Notes under the pieces: model-generated
Told to the model about the DNA's origin: nothing
What the model saw: the letters and a program-made list of their open reading frames with translations, nothing else
Databases searched by the model: none
Translations under genes and position numbers: made by a program
Assembly (NCBI GenBank): GCA_951813615.1
Contig: OX638377.1
Location: forward strand, 1,240,001 to 1,304,000
Length of the DNA stretch: 64,000 bases
Direction of reading: 5' to 3'
From: an uncultured Latescibacterota bacterium
Lineage (GTDB): Bacteria > Latescibacterota > UBA2968 > UBA8231
Shown: positions 17,320 to 25,459 of the stretch, piece after piece
Numbering within the stretch: position 1 is the first letter of the stretch
Layout of the letters: the number at the start of each line of letters is the position of its first letter

Positions 17320-19050
17320 GTGATCTATCGCATCCTACTGCTCGCGTTGTTCGCCTCCTGCGAATCCGCCCAAGAAGCGCCGCTCGTCCTCTACGAGAGC
17401 CCACATGGATTGGTGGTGCTGAAGGCGGCGCGGGTCGATTTTGCGGAAGAGGGCGAAGAGGCGGTTGCAGCGCGGGCGCACTTTGCTGCGGGCGAAGATC
17501 ATCTCGACGAGGGGCGTTGCGATGCTGCGGCTGCGAGCTATTTGCAGGCCGCGGCGCGGAGACCGTCGCCAGCGGTCTGGCTCAATGCAGGGGTCGCGCT
17601 GTTGTGTGATGGGGAGTATGAAAGGGCTGGGGAGGCGTTGGCTAAGGGCCTGGAACCCGCTAGGGTGACTACAGATGTTCAAGCTGCCTTGCTGGGCAAT
17701 CTGGGCCAAGCCCATCAGCGCCTAGGGCGCATCGACTCGGCGTTGGTGTCCTACCAAGACGCGGTGACGCTGTACCGGCAGAGTGGCTTTGCCGCTGGCG
17801 AGGCCCAAGTGCTTGGCGATTTGGGCGCGGCTTATTTCATGCAGGGCGATCCAGAGCAGGCGCTAGGCTTTCTAAAACAGGCGTGGGATAGGCATCGGCG
17901 TCTCGGCGATCAACTTGGGCTGGCGCGAGACCTCGATCGCATTGGTACGGTTTACTTCGTCCGAGGCGCGGCGGATTCGGCATTGGCGACCTTTACAGAG
18001 GCACTTGCGCTCTACCGGGACGAGGGGTATTTGCGCGGCCAAGCCGGCGGCCTGACGAATATCGGCAACATCCACCTAGACGAGGGTCGGCTCGATTCGG
18101 CGCACTTTTACTTTTCTGAGGGACTGGCGGTCCTCGAGCACCTAGCCGACGACACAGCCCGCGCAACCCAGCTAGCGCGGATTGGACAAATCTACCAGCA
18201 GCAGGACGATCTAGAGGCTGCGTTGGGTGCCTACCGCGAGGTGCTTTCTATATATCAGGCGCAAGAAAAGGTGGATAGCCAGGCCGAGACGCGCGACCGC
18301 ATGGCGCGCATTTTTTTTCAGCAGGGCCGTTTGGATTCGGCGCTGGCCGCGTACCAGTCGGCGTTTGCGCTCTACCGGCGGTATGATAGCCACCCGGGCA
18401 AGCGGGCGCAGGCACTGGACCACATGGGCGATGTGCATCTGTACCAGGGTCGCTTGGATTCGGCGCTTTCTGCGTACCAGTCGGCGCTGGAGATTTACGT
18501 CGCCCACGGCCATCCGCGCGGTCGAGCCGTTCAGTCGAGCAAGATCGGTCAGGTGCTGCAAAAGCAGGATCGTCTGGATGAGGCTATAAAAGCTCATCGT
18601 GCGGCCTTGGCGCTGTACCGCGAATTCGATCTCTATGCTGAGGGAGCGACCCAACTCGACTACATCGGCCACATCTACTTCCGCCAGGGCAAAATCGACG
18701 AGGCGCTCACTTCCTTTGAAAACGCCCTGCACGTCTTCACCCAGGAGGGCAACCGCCAAGGCGAGGCCGCGCAACTGAGCAATATCGGCAACATCTACTT
18801 CGAGCAGGGTCGCTTGGACGAGGCGCTCAAGGCATTTAGCGACGCCCTGCACGTTTTTCAGTTGATCGGGCACCGGCAGGGGGAGGCGCAGAGTTTGGGC
18901 AATATGGGGTTGGTGTATCGCAAGAAGGGCGAGCAGGCACGGGCGTTAGAAGCGCTGCAAAAGGCGCGCGATGCGTATGTCGAGATTGGGGTGCGAAGCG
19001 AGGGACGGCGGACGGTGGAAGAAGCGATCCGGTCCATTGAGGGGCATTAG
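17320..19050 (+). CDS. TPR-repeat lipoprotein
   Basis: This 576-residue protein starts at GTG 17320 with no strong ribosome site. The first residues form a lipoprotein signal (LLLALFASCE, Cys 14). From about residue 45 it consists of tandem TPRs of the kinesin-light-chain/Rapsyn type with a 40-residue period. A repeated core resembles GDVHLYQGRLDSALSAYQSA, followed by GxxxGxAxxLxNIG spacers. Several repeats are also alike at DNA level (for example 18310-18370 and 18430-18490), suggesting recent internal expansion. TPR lipoproteins act as docking scaffolds on envelope membranes. It follows the CBM9-like gene by 48 nt and is ended by a strong hairpin at 19117. Confidence 0.85.
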   Translation: MIYRILLLALFASCESAQEAPLVLYESPHGLVVLKAARVDFAEEGEEAVAARAHFAAGEDHLDEGRCDAAAASYLQAAARRPSPAVWLNAGVALLCDGEYERAGEALAKGLEPARVTTDVQAALLGNLGQAHQRLGRIDSALVSYQDAVTLYRQSGFAAGEAQVLGDLGAAYFMQGDPEQALGFLKQAWDRHRRLGDQLGLARDLDRIGTVYFVRGAADSALATFTEALALYRDEGYLRGQAGGLTNIGNIHLDEGRLDSAHFYFSEGLAVLEHLADDTARATQLARIGQIYQQQDDLEAALGAYREVLSIYQAQEKVDSQAETRDRMARIFFQQGRLDSALAAYQSAFALYRRYDSHPGKRAQALDHMGDVHLYQGRLDSALSAYQSALEIYVAHGHPRGRAVQSSKIGQVLQKQDRLDEAIKAHRAALALYREFDLYAEGATQLDYIGHIYFRQGKIDEALTSFENALHVFTQEGNRQGEAAQLSNIGNIYFEQGRLDEALKAFSDALHVFQLIGHRQGEAQSLGNMGLVYRKKGEQARALEALQKARDAYVEIGVRSEGRRTVEEAIRSIEGH

Positions 19051-19116
19051 GGGCTAATGGGAAGAGGAGGAGTAAGACGACCCGGATCATATTAAGAATC
19101 TGATGTTACGCCTTGT

Positions 19117-19143
19117 AGGGGCAACCCTGAGGGTTGCCCTTTT
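19117..19143 (+). terminator. Hairpin terminator, also a dispersed-repeat-like palindrome
   Basis: GGGCAACCC at 19119-19127 pairs perfectly with GGGTTGCCC at 19131-19139 around a TGA loop and is followed by TTTT. It sits 67 nt after the TPR lipoprotein stop and can act as a rho-independent terminator. The flanking GTAGGGGC also matches the palindrome at 38667-38694. Confidence 0.7.
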
Positions 19144-19222
19144 CGTTTGGACGCCCACAAGCGCCGCCGCTACACTATCGGTTTGACATAGATGCGTAAC
19201 GTCAGTCAGTAAGAATAAGACA

Positions 19223-19251
19223 TTGACAACATAAGCGTCATTTGTTATCAC
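19223..19251 (+). promoter_or_regulatory. Candidate promoter for the CBM9-like gene
   Basis: TTGACA at 19223-19228 and TATCAC at 19246-19251 are 17 nt apart, within an A+T-rich stretch about 70 nt upstream of the start at 19323. A GAGAGGGAGAT ribosome site follows. The -35 is perfect; the -10 is only a partial match. Confidence 0.4.
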
Positions 19252-19322
19252 TAACAACTTAGCATTGGCACGAGGATTTTATTTATTCAATCAATCCCCA
19301 TTTTAAGAGAGGGAGATAAGCG

Positions 19323-20261
19323 ATGAGGAAACTATTGACGCTGAGTGTGGCCGTATCGCTCTTGGGTCTGAGCTCGCCTTCTTTTGCGCACGCGCCCGAA
19401 GGGCTGATCTTGGGTGTCTGGCAGTGGCCCACGTCGCATCTGCCGGTGATGGACGGCGATATTTCCGAGTGGGACGTAGTGCCCGACAACTTGTGGCTCA
19501 CGCCGTTCAGCGAATTTAACGGCGAGCTTCTGCACGTGGTGGTGGCCGGCGAGGTTGGGGCTGAGGTCAATACTGCGGATCTAAACTACCGCTGGACCTC
19601 GGGCTGGAACGACGAGCTGGACCGCCTCTACTTCGTCTATGACCGATTTGACGATCTGTGGGATCGCGATGGTGGAGGCGGAGGTGGTGCTGGTGGCGAC
19701 GACAGCTTTGAGATCAACCTCGACGCCAACCACGGCGGCGATGTCTCGTGGTTTGGTGCCGACGATTTCGACACCGAGGAAGAGGTATTGCGCAACCGGG
19801 GTCGTTTCAACCAGATGAGCCACTACCGCTGGCCGTCGTTGGAGCCGATTGGCTGGAACTGGCTTTGGGCCTCAAGCGCCACTTGGCACGACGTCGAGCC
19901 TTATTCGTGCTGCCCCAACTCCTTCAATCTCAACGGTGCACACGCCACCGAGGCGACCTTCCAAGTTGAGTGGTGGACCGTGGGCTGGGACGACTTCGAT
20001 CACGAATCACCCGAAAACAGCGTCCAGCACGACTTTAGTGAAAACGACATCATCGGTCTGGGCATCTCGATCATCGACAACGATGTAGGCGACGCCGACG
20101 ACCCCCGCTTTGCCGCTTGGCGCTTGGGTGGTCAGCGCTGCGGCAACGGCGATGGCAAGTGCATCTCCGACTTCATCTTGCTGCCGGCACAGATGGATCT
20201 TTTGCCGACCGCCGTCGAGAACGATAGCTGGGGCCACATCAAGGCTTCGTACATGGAGTAG
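19323..20261 (+). CDS. Secreted CBM9-like protein preceding a solute-binding protein
   Basis: This 312-residue exported protein has a clear signal peptide (1-23, ending PSFAHA) and a strong GAGAGGGAG ribosome site. The body looks like a CBM9/DOMON-type sandwich: VMDGDISEWDVVP, LNYRWTSGWNDELDRLYFVYDRFDD, DDSFEINLDANHGGD and the closing DSWGHIKASYME. A Gly-rich/acidic loop lies at residues 117-128. The C-terminal SWxxIKASxxE motif recurs in the protein at 48280-49176, and both genes sit directly upstream of a terminator hairpin and an ABC-importer binding protein. A high-copy periplasmic ligand-binding accessory for the transporter is my inference; the sequence does not give the ligand. Confidence 0.75.
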   Translation: MRKLLTLSVAVSLLGLSSPSFAHAPEGLILGVWQWPTSHLPVMDGDISEWDVVPDNLWLTPFSEFNGELLHVVVAGEVGAEVNTADLNYRWTSGWNDELDRLYFVYDRFDDLWDRDGGGGGGAGGDDSFEINLDANHGGDVSWFGADDFDTEEEVLRNRGRFNQMSHYRWPSLEPIGWNWLWASSATWHDVEPYSCCPNSFNLNGAHATEATFQVEWWTVGWDDFDHESPENSVQHDFSENDIIGLGISIIDNDVGDADDPRFAAWRLGGQRCGNGDGKCISDFILLPAQMDLLPTAVENDSWGHIKASYME

Positions 20262-20290
20262 CTGTCCCGGTAGTTTGCGGGTTTGACTTA

Positions 20291-20329
20291 GGGAGGTGGA
20301 TCGACTGCGATCTGCCTCCCTTATTTTTT
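20291..20329 (+). terminator. Rho-independent terminator between CBM9-like and binding-protein genes
   Basis: A 13-bp stem (20291-20303 with 20308-20320, two G-T wobbles, loop ACTG) is followed by TTATTTTTT at 20321-20329. It ends 9 nt before the start of the downstream binding-protein gene, so read-through must supply that gene unless a promoter overlaps. This resembles hairpins that set unequal expression within transport operons. Confidence 0.85.
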
Positions 20330-20337
20330 AGGATACC

Positions 20338-22008
20338 ATGACGCGGAGAAAAATTCTCGCCCTGTTGGCGTTTTTCGCCTGCATCAGCGCTATGTATGCC
20401 CTCGCCGAGCGGCAGACGCGGAAGATGCAGGCGGCAGGGGCGGAGCTGAGTATCGACTGGGACGCGGTCGTCGATGATCCGGCCGAGCGGCTCGAAATCT
20501 CTTGGATGAGCATTCCGCGCTTTCCCACTGCGCGCGAGGGGACCTGGATCGAGAAGCGGCTCGAAGCGCGGTTCAACGTCGATTTCAAGCCGCTGTTTAC
20601 CAGTCATTTTGCCTATATGCGGCGTCGGCCGCTGGTCTTTGCTGGCGGCAATGTGCCCGATTTGTTCTATGCCGGTGATCCGGTCGTGGTGCAAAAGGAC
20701 GCTCACCACGGCTATGCGCTGCCCATTCCCTATGAGGTCATCCAAAAACACGCGCCCAACTACGTGCGCTATCTCAACGAGTACGCGCCCTCGGCGTGGC
20801 TCTACGCCTACTGGAAGGGGGACAACTACGGCATCCCCACATGGGGTAGCAGCTTAGGCTATCCTGTGCCGGGAATCTGGCGGATGGACTGGCTGCGCAA
20901 CGTGGGTATCGACAAGGTGCCGGAGACCCTCGATGAGATGTACACGGCGCTGTGGAAATTTCGCCACGAGGACCCGGATGGTAATGGGATACAGGACACC
21001 TACGGCATGTGTCCCAACGCGCAGGCTTGGTTCAATGTCTTCGGCTCGGTCTTTGGGGCCTACGGGATCGTGCCGCACGGCTGGATGCTGCGCGACGGCG
21101 CGGTCGTATGGGGCGGGACTCGGCCCGAGGCCAAAGAGATATTGGGCCTTTTGCGCAAGTGGTACGTCGACGGGCTGATCGACCCCGACTTTGCGATTGG
21201 CCAAATCAAGAGCAGCCCAATACCCTACCAGAAATTCGTCAGCGGCAAGACGGGGTACCTCTTCAGCCACGGCGGCTATAGCAGCTTTGACCAGTACAAC
21301 AAGGCATCGCTGGTGTCGGTCATTGCCGAGTTGCAGCCGGGTGCCGAGGTGGTGGTCGGGCCGTTTCCGGCTGGACCGGAGGGCATCCGTGGGGCGCGGG
21401 TGTGGAGCACGGCGGCCCATGTTTTTGTCTTTGGCAAGCAGGTGGCAGCCGCGCCTGAGAAGGTGGTGCGGATGCTCAAAATTTTCGAGGCACTAGCTGT
21501 TGAGGAAAAGCTCTTTGTCGAGGTGCGGATGGGCCAGCGGGGCGTGCATTGGGAGTTCGATGCCGAGCGCGGCCTGTACCATCTGCCGCCCTACGACGAC
21601 CGCAACGTTGCCAGCAAGCATCTGACCACGTTGAGCGTCGATGGCCCGGGTGGCTTTTTTGCGCCCTGCGGGGTCCGGCCCGCCATTGCCGATAAGTACC
21701 TGCCGACGGCCATGCTGCAACACCGCGAGCGCTATCAGCGCACCGAGTGGGCGCAGGCCGGACTTTTCGGCAAGCCGGACGTGGTGCCTTCGTCGATCAA
21801 GCATCTGCGCGATCTGCGCAATTTGCAGATGACGGTTTACGCCGAGATCATACGCGGCGAGCGAGATATCGACTATTTCGACGATTTCGTGGCCGAATGG
21901 ACGGAACGGGGTGGAGCGGAGATGACCCAAGAGGCGCGGGAAATCTACAAGGTGCGCGAGGAGATTTACCGGAAAGTAGGGGTTGTGCAGAGATTTACCG
22001 GAAGGTAG
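20338..22008 (+). CDS. Extracellular solute-binding protein, AlgQ/LipO/YtcQ type
   Basis: This 556-residue exported protein has a signal segment at residues 5-22; a lipobox is not clear. Family 1 solute-binding features include GGNVPDLFYAGDPV near residue 103, GIPTWGSSLGYPVPGIWRMDWLRN near 165 and a calcium-loop motif EDPDGNGIQDTYG at 211-223, characteristic of AlgQ/LipO-type oligosaccharide-binding proteins. These work with LplB/LplC-type permeases. Such permeases are encoded at 36893-38670, not beside this gene. The very end is altered by a 29-bp tandem duplication: the ancestral reading EIYRKVGVVQ-stop now continues as RFTGR. The effect on function is probably mild because only the last residues change. 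Confidence 0.85.
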   Translation: MTRRKILALLAFFACISAMYALAERQTRKMQAAGAELSIDWDAVVDDPAERLEISWMSIPRFPTAREGTWIEKRLEARFNVDFKPLFTSHFAYMRRRPLVFAGGNVPDLFYAGDPVVVQKDAHHGYALPIPYEVIQKHAPNYVRYLNEYAPSAWLYAYWKGDNYGIPTWGSSLGYPVPGIWRMDWLRNVGIDKVPETLDEMYTALWKFRHEDPDGNGIQDTYGMCPNAQAWFNVFGSVFGAYGIVPHGWMLRDGAVVWGGTRPEAKEILGLLRKWYVDGLIDPDFAIGQIKSSPIPYQKFVSGKTGYLFSHGGYSSFDQYNKASLVSVIAELQPGAEVVVGPFPAGPEGIRGARVWSTAAHVFVFGKQVAAAPEKVVRMLKIFEALAVEEKLFVEVRMGQRGVHWEFDAERGLYHLPPYDDRNVASKHLTTLSVDGPGGFFAPCGVRPAIADKYLPTAMLQHRERYQRTEWAQAGLFGKPDVVPSSIKHLRDLRNLQMTVYAEIIRGERDIDYFDDFVAEWTERGGAEMTQEAREIYKVREEIYRKVGVVQRFTGR

Positions 22009-22018
22009 GAGTGGTGCA
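21961..22018. repeat. 29-bp tandem duplication at the 3' end of the binding-protein gene
   Basis: 21961-21989 and 21990-22018 are two adjacent copies beginning GAGATTTACCGGAA, with 3 mismatches in 29. The unit is not a multiple of three, so the second copy is read in a shifted frame and supplies a new stop (TAG at 22006-22008), replacing the original TAA at 22019-22021. Confidence 0.9.
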
Positions 22019-22029
22019 GTAAGGGCGTC

Positions 22030-23662
22030 CTAGATCATGTGGCCGTGCTGTCCTCGCATGTAGAAGGTGCCGTCTTGGTTCATGCCGGGGAATTTCCAGG
22101 TGTCGGGATTTATAGGCCAGGGCAGGACATCGGCGCGATCAGCCCATTCGCGGTAGCGCTGTTCCATTTTCTGCACTCTGGCTTTTTCTCGCTCGGCTAG
22201 GTCGTTGAGCTCGGTGCGATCTTCGTCCATGTTGTAAAGCTCCCAGCCGCCTTGGCCGCTGGTTTCGCAGACTAGTTTCCACGGCCCGATGCGGATGGCA
22301 GCATTGCCCTCGTGCTCCCAGTACATAGGCTTTTCGCGCGACCACTCGCGGCCTGTGAGGAGGGAGAGGAAGCTCTCGCCTTCGAGGGGGGTAATGGCGT
22401 GGCCGTCGTATTCAGCGGGATAGGATGCGCCGGCTGCGTCGATGAGGGTGGCGGTGATGTCGATGATTTGGGCGGGGGCGTGCGTCAAGTCGGGTTGTTT
22501 GATGGTGGCCGGCCAGCGGACGATGCAGGGGGTGGCGATGCCGCCTTCGTGGACCCAGCGCTTGTAGCGGCGGAAGGGGGTGGTGCTGACATTGGCCCAG
22601 GGCACGTCGTAGCTCATGTACGTGTCATCGGCTCCAGGCATCAGCCCGGGTATGTTGCCCATTTGCACGGGCCGCCCGTCGCGGGTTGTGAGGCCCCGTA
22701 AAAAGACCCGGTCGATGCGGTTGCCATCCTCGCACAAAAATTCAGCGCAGCCGCCGTTGTCCGAGAGGAAAATGACCAACGTATTGTCCTCTAGGTCGAG
22801 TTCGCGGAGTTTGGCGAGGATGCGGCCGATTCCTTGGTCCATGCGATCTACTTGGGCTGCGTACACGGCCATGCGCCGGTCTTCCCAATCTGGGTCGGCC
22901 GCTTCATGCCAAGGGGGTGCGTCCTCGTCGCGGGGCGATATGTCCCAGTGGGAGCTGACGATTTCTAGGTCTTTGAGCGTTTCGTGGCGAGCGGTGCGCG
23001 CTGCGTCCCAGCCGCCTTGGCGGTACTGGCCTTGGTAGCGGGCGATGTCTTCCTCAAAGGCGTGGAGCGGCCAGTGCGGTGCCGTGTACGCGACATACAT
23101 GAAAAAGGGTTGGGTCGGCGCTTGCGGAGATGAAGTCAACGGCGTGGTCGGAGATGGCGTCGGTGAGGTAGAAGTCGGTGGGATTGGCGGCGATAGGTTC
23201 GCCGTCGAGGGTGCAGGTGCGCCCACCGAAGTAGCCGCTGTTGGCACCGAGGCCAAAGAGGCGGTCGAAGCCGTGCTGCATTTCGGGGGGAATGTCGGCG
23301 CTGTCGGGCCTTTTGCCGCAGTGCCACTTGCCCGACATTAGGGTGCGATAGCCGCGCTCCTTGAGCACTTGGGCGATGGTGACGGCTGAGTGGCGCAGGT
23401 AGCCGCCATAACCGGGGGCGTTGGGGATGCCGCCGGCCATGTGACCGATGCCGGCTTGGTGCGGATAGAGGCCGGTTAGAAGGGCCGCGCGCGAGGGGCA
23501 GCAGCGGGCGAAATTGTACATCTGCGAAAAGCGCAGGCCCTCGGCGGCGAGGCCGTCTAGGTTGGGGGTGCGGATTTCAGAGCCGTAGCAGCCGAGGTCG
23601 GAATAGCCCATGTCGTCGGCGAGGATGAGGACGATGTTGGGGCGTTGGGAGGTGGTGGACAT
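22030..23662 (-). pseudogene. Arylsulfatase-family gene split by a frameshift
   Basis: The N-terminal half (23662 down to about 23105, in a frame that runs to 23054) and the C-terminal half (about 23125 down to 22030) are consecutive parts of one sulfatase in different frames. The first carries IVLILADDMGYSDLG and the formylglycine motif CCPSRAALLTG (Cys 54). It breaks after AVDFISASADPT, while the second resumes with QPFFMYVAYTAPHWPLHAF and continues to NTLVIFLSDNGG, WVHEGGIATPCIVRWP and WELYNMDEDRTELNDLAE. One extra base (or two missing) in the short G and A runs at 23102-23114 explains it. Rejoined length would be about 540 residues, normal for type I sulfatases. It may be a genuine pseudogene or an assembly error. 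It is convergent with the binding-protein gene. Confidence 0.85.
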
Positions 23663-23689
23663 AAAGGGACTCCTAAATATACTAAGGGG

Positions 23690-24061
23690 TCAAATGAGGT
23701 CATCTACTGTTACCTGCAACGCCTTGGCGAGAGCGGCCAACGTCTTGGTCGAGCCGGTGCGTTTGCCGGTTTCGATCTGGGATAGATAAACCGTATTGAT
23801 GTTGGCGGCGGCGGCCAAGGCGTTCTGGGTCAGACCTCGGTAGTTGCGATACACACTGATTGGATTTTGTCCGGCCAAAAGTTGATCGATCACTTCAATG
23901 GGAAAGGATTCGCCGTTGTCTGCCATGGCGCGGTCATAATGTTCTTCATCGCTCAATATCGCCTCCGCGTCCTCGCTTGTAAGGCGTTCATAATCGCGCC
24001 AAGGGATCACGACAAAGGCGGGCTGTCCGGTGTCGTCAAGAATAACCTGTGGCTTGTGCAT
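23690..24061 (-). CDS. XRE-family antitoxin of a RelE-type toxin-antitoxin pair
   Basis: This 123-residue protein has an N-terminal Phd-like strand region (ILDDTGQPAFVVIPWRDYERL) and a C-terminal Cro/C1 helix-turn-helix (residues 70-123: RNYRGLTQNALAAAANINTVYLSQIETGKR). It follows the toxin gene by 9 nt, the toxin-first order seen in HigBA-like systems. It should bind and neutralise the toxin and repress the shared promoter, where a palindrome lies at 24359. It is clearly homologous to the frameshifted gene at 57474-57858. Confidence 0.85.
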   Translation of the reverse strand: MHKPQVILDDTGQPAFVVIPWRDYERLTSEDAEAILSDEEHYDRAMADNGESFPIEVIDQLLAGQNPISVYRNYRGLTQNALAAAANINTVYLSQIETGKRTGSTKTLAALAKALQVTVDDLI

Positions 24062-24070
24062 GGGGTGCTC

Positions 24071-24343
24071 CTATCGCTTATATGCCTGCCCGCGCGGGAC
24101 GATCCACAGCACGTCAATTCCCCGAGCCTTATCGTCTCGCGTGAAAATGATCCGCCAGTCGCCAACGCGGAGGCGAAAACCGGGCCGTCCTGTCAAGCTA
24201 GCGACATCAATATCCCGCCGGTTGGGGTGTTCGGCCAATTTGTCCAATTCGCGGCGAATGCGTTGGGCGTTCTGACGAGGCATATTTTGCAAGGCTTTGA
24301 TGGCTTGTCTCTTAATCGTCAGTTCGTACAGCGCATTCGTCAT
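24071..24343 (-). CDS. RelE/ParE-family toxin
   Basis: This 90-residue protein has the RelE fold pattern: YELTIKRQAIKALQNMP, the helix pair QNAQRIRRELDKLAEHPN, LTGRPGFRLRVGDWRIIFTRDD and a final strand VLWIVPRGQAYKR. The paired basic residues (R in FRLRVGDWRIIF, K/R at the end) match ribosome-dependent mRNA interferases. It is the first gene of a two-gene unit with the XRE antitoxin and lies 16 nt from a palindrome that is a good candidate autoregulatory operator. The module sits between sulfatase and PhyH genes, so it is accessory DNA in a metabolic cluster. Confidence 0.88.
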   Translation of the reverse strand: MTNALYELTIKRQAIKALQNMPRQNAQRIRRELDKLAEHPNRRDIDVASLTGRPGFRLRVGDWRIIFTRDDKARGIDVLWIVPRGQAYKR

Positions 24344-24358
24344 GGCTTAAATATAGCG

Positions 24359-24384
24359 ATTAGCTTTATTGGGGTAAAGCTAAT
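24359..24384. promoter_or_regulatory. Palindrome, candidate operator of the toxin-antitoxin pair
   Basis: ATTAGCTTTA (24359-24368) and TAAAGCTAAT (24375-24384) are perfect inverted arms around TTGGGG, just upstream of the toxin start. Position and symmetry fit the binding site of the XRE antitoxin. It also lies upstream of the divergent PhyH gene, which could therefore be affected. Confidence 0.5.
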
Positions 24385-24441
24385 TGTCTTATAAGAAATC
24401 TCACAGCCCCGAGAAAGGCGCGACTTATAAAGGAGAATTTT

Positions 24442-25389
24442 ATGGCTACAGTTTACACTACAACGCATGGAATGACCTCGGAAGAGCACGAAAAGTATGC
24501 AAAAGATGGGTTCTTTATTCGCTCAGATGCCTTTGACATTTATGAGATTGATGCACTGCGCGACCGAATTGAAGACCTCGTAGAACTCATCGAGACCTCT
24601 GACGTGTTGACAGAGAAAGAGAAGCAAGCAATTCTGAAACGCAATGCCGGAACTGATGCGACTTCTGGACCTGCATCGTTAAACGGTATAACGCGACTTC
24701 ACAGGTTCAGTGCATTGGTGCGATCACACATCCGCGACCCAAGGCGGCTAGATGCGGTCACAGAGATCGTGGGGCGAGACCTGTTCTGTCCAAACGATCT
24801 GTATTTTTTCAAACCCCCGGGCACTGGACGGCCTATTGCGTGGCATCAGGACTCGTGGTATTTCCGCAATACGTATGTCAGCAGCGTGGGCGACGCCATA
24901 GACCAAGCGACAATTGGAACTTGGCTAGCACTGGATGATGCAGACGAAGAGAACGGATGCTTGTGGGTGATCCCCGGCAGCCACCGTCTGGGTATAATAG
25001 ATCACAGCGAGGTCGAGAGCGATGATTATTTATTGCAAAAAAGAGTGACCGTGTCCGACGAGATGGAAGAACGGGCCATGCCAGTAGAAGTGCCAAAGGG
25101 TGCCTTGGTATTTTTTAACAATGCGCTATTACACCGCAGCACACCCAACAGATCAGATCGGTTTCGGCGGGCTTATATCGTGCATTACATGAAGGCGACT
25201 ATTCAGAGTACCGGGAACAGACCAAGGATTCCCGAAGGCACTGAGCACTGGGGCACTCCTGAGATGTACATCTGCGGACGGCAATTGCCCGGATGCGTAC
25301 AAACAACGTTTGAGAAAGACAGCATGGACTGGGACAGAGCATTGGAACGGACATTGATAGAAGACGATATTCGGATTTCGGAGCTGTAG
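24442..25389 (+). CDS. Phytanoyl-CoA dioxygenase (PhyH) family protein
   Basis: This 315-residue Fe(II)/2-oxoglutarate-dependent dioxygenase-like protein has the HxD metal pair in AWHQDSWYF (His135, Asp137) and the distal His in FFNNALLHRSTPNRSDRFRRA (His231, Arg at 237-243). It also has the family's GCLWVIPGSHR. A strong AAGGAG ribosome site precedes the start. Such enzymes hydroxylate lipids or small molecules; the substrate is unknown. Neighbouring sulfatases suggest a catabolic cluster. Its last codons (ending IRISEL) lie inside DNA nearly identical to the reversed 5' end of the sulfatase at 23571-23634, so the present C-terminus was probably created by rearrangement. Base composition is lower in G+C than the following sulfatase. 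Confidence 0.88.
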   Translation: MATVYTTTHGMTSEEHEKYAKDGFFIRSDAFDIYEIDALRDRIEDLVELIETSDVLTEKEKQAILKRNAGTDATSGPASLNGITRLHRFSALVRSHIRDPRRLDAVTEIVGRDLFCPNDLYFFKPPGTGRPIAWHQDSWYFRNTYVSSVGDAIDQATIGTWLALDDADEENGCLWVIPGSHRLGIIDHSEVESDDYLLQKRVTVSDEMEERAMPVEVPKGALVFFNNALLHRSTPNRSDRFRRAYIVHYMKATIQSTGNRPRIPEGTEHWGTPEMYICGRQLPGCVQTTFEKDSMDWDRALERTLIEDDIRISEL

Positions 25390-25436
25390 TAGCCGAGGTC
25401 GGAATAGCCCAATGTTGTCGGCGAGGGTGAGGACGA
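25372..25436 (-). pseudogene. Short relic of a sulfatase N-terminus
   Basis: This 65-nt stretch matches 23571-23634, the region of the split sulfatase encoding LADDMGYSDLGCYGSEIR, at about 58 positions, in the same orientation and with one inserted base. Reverse-strand translation still reads GYSDLGYYSSEIRIS. The match stops abruptly where PhyH coding sequence begins on the left. It looks like the broken end of a sulfatase gene left by recombination, and it supplies the PhyH stop codon. Confidence 0.8.
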
Positions 25437-25459
25437 CTAGAGAGCCAACGAGGTATCAA

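Noticed and set aside
23054..23256. Two separate overlapping sulfatase-like genes
   Set aside because: Each half lacks part of the catalytic domain and they join precisely at conserved sequence, so one frameshifted gene is the better reading.
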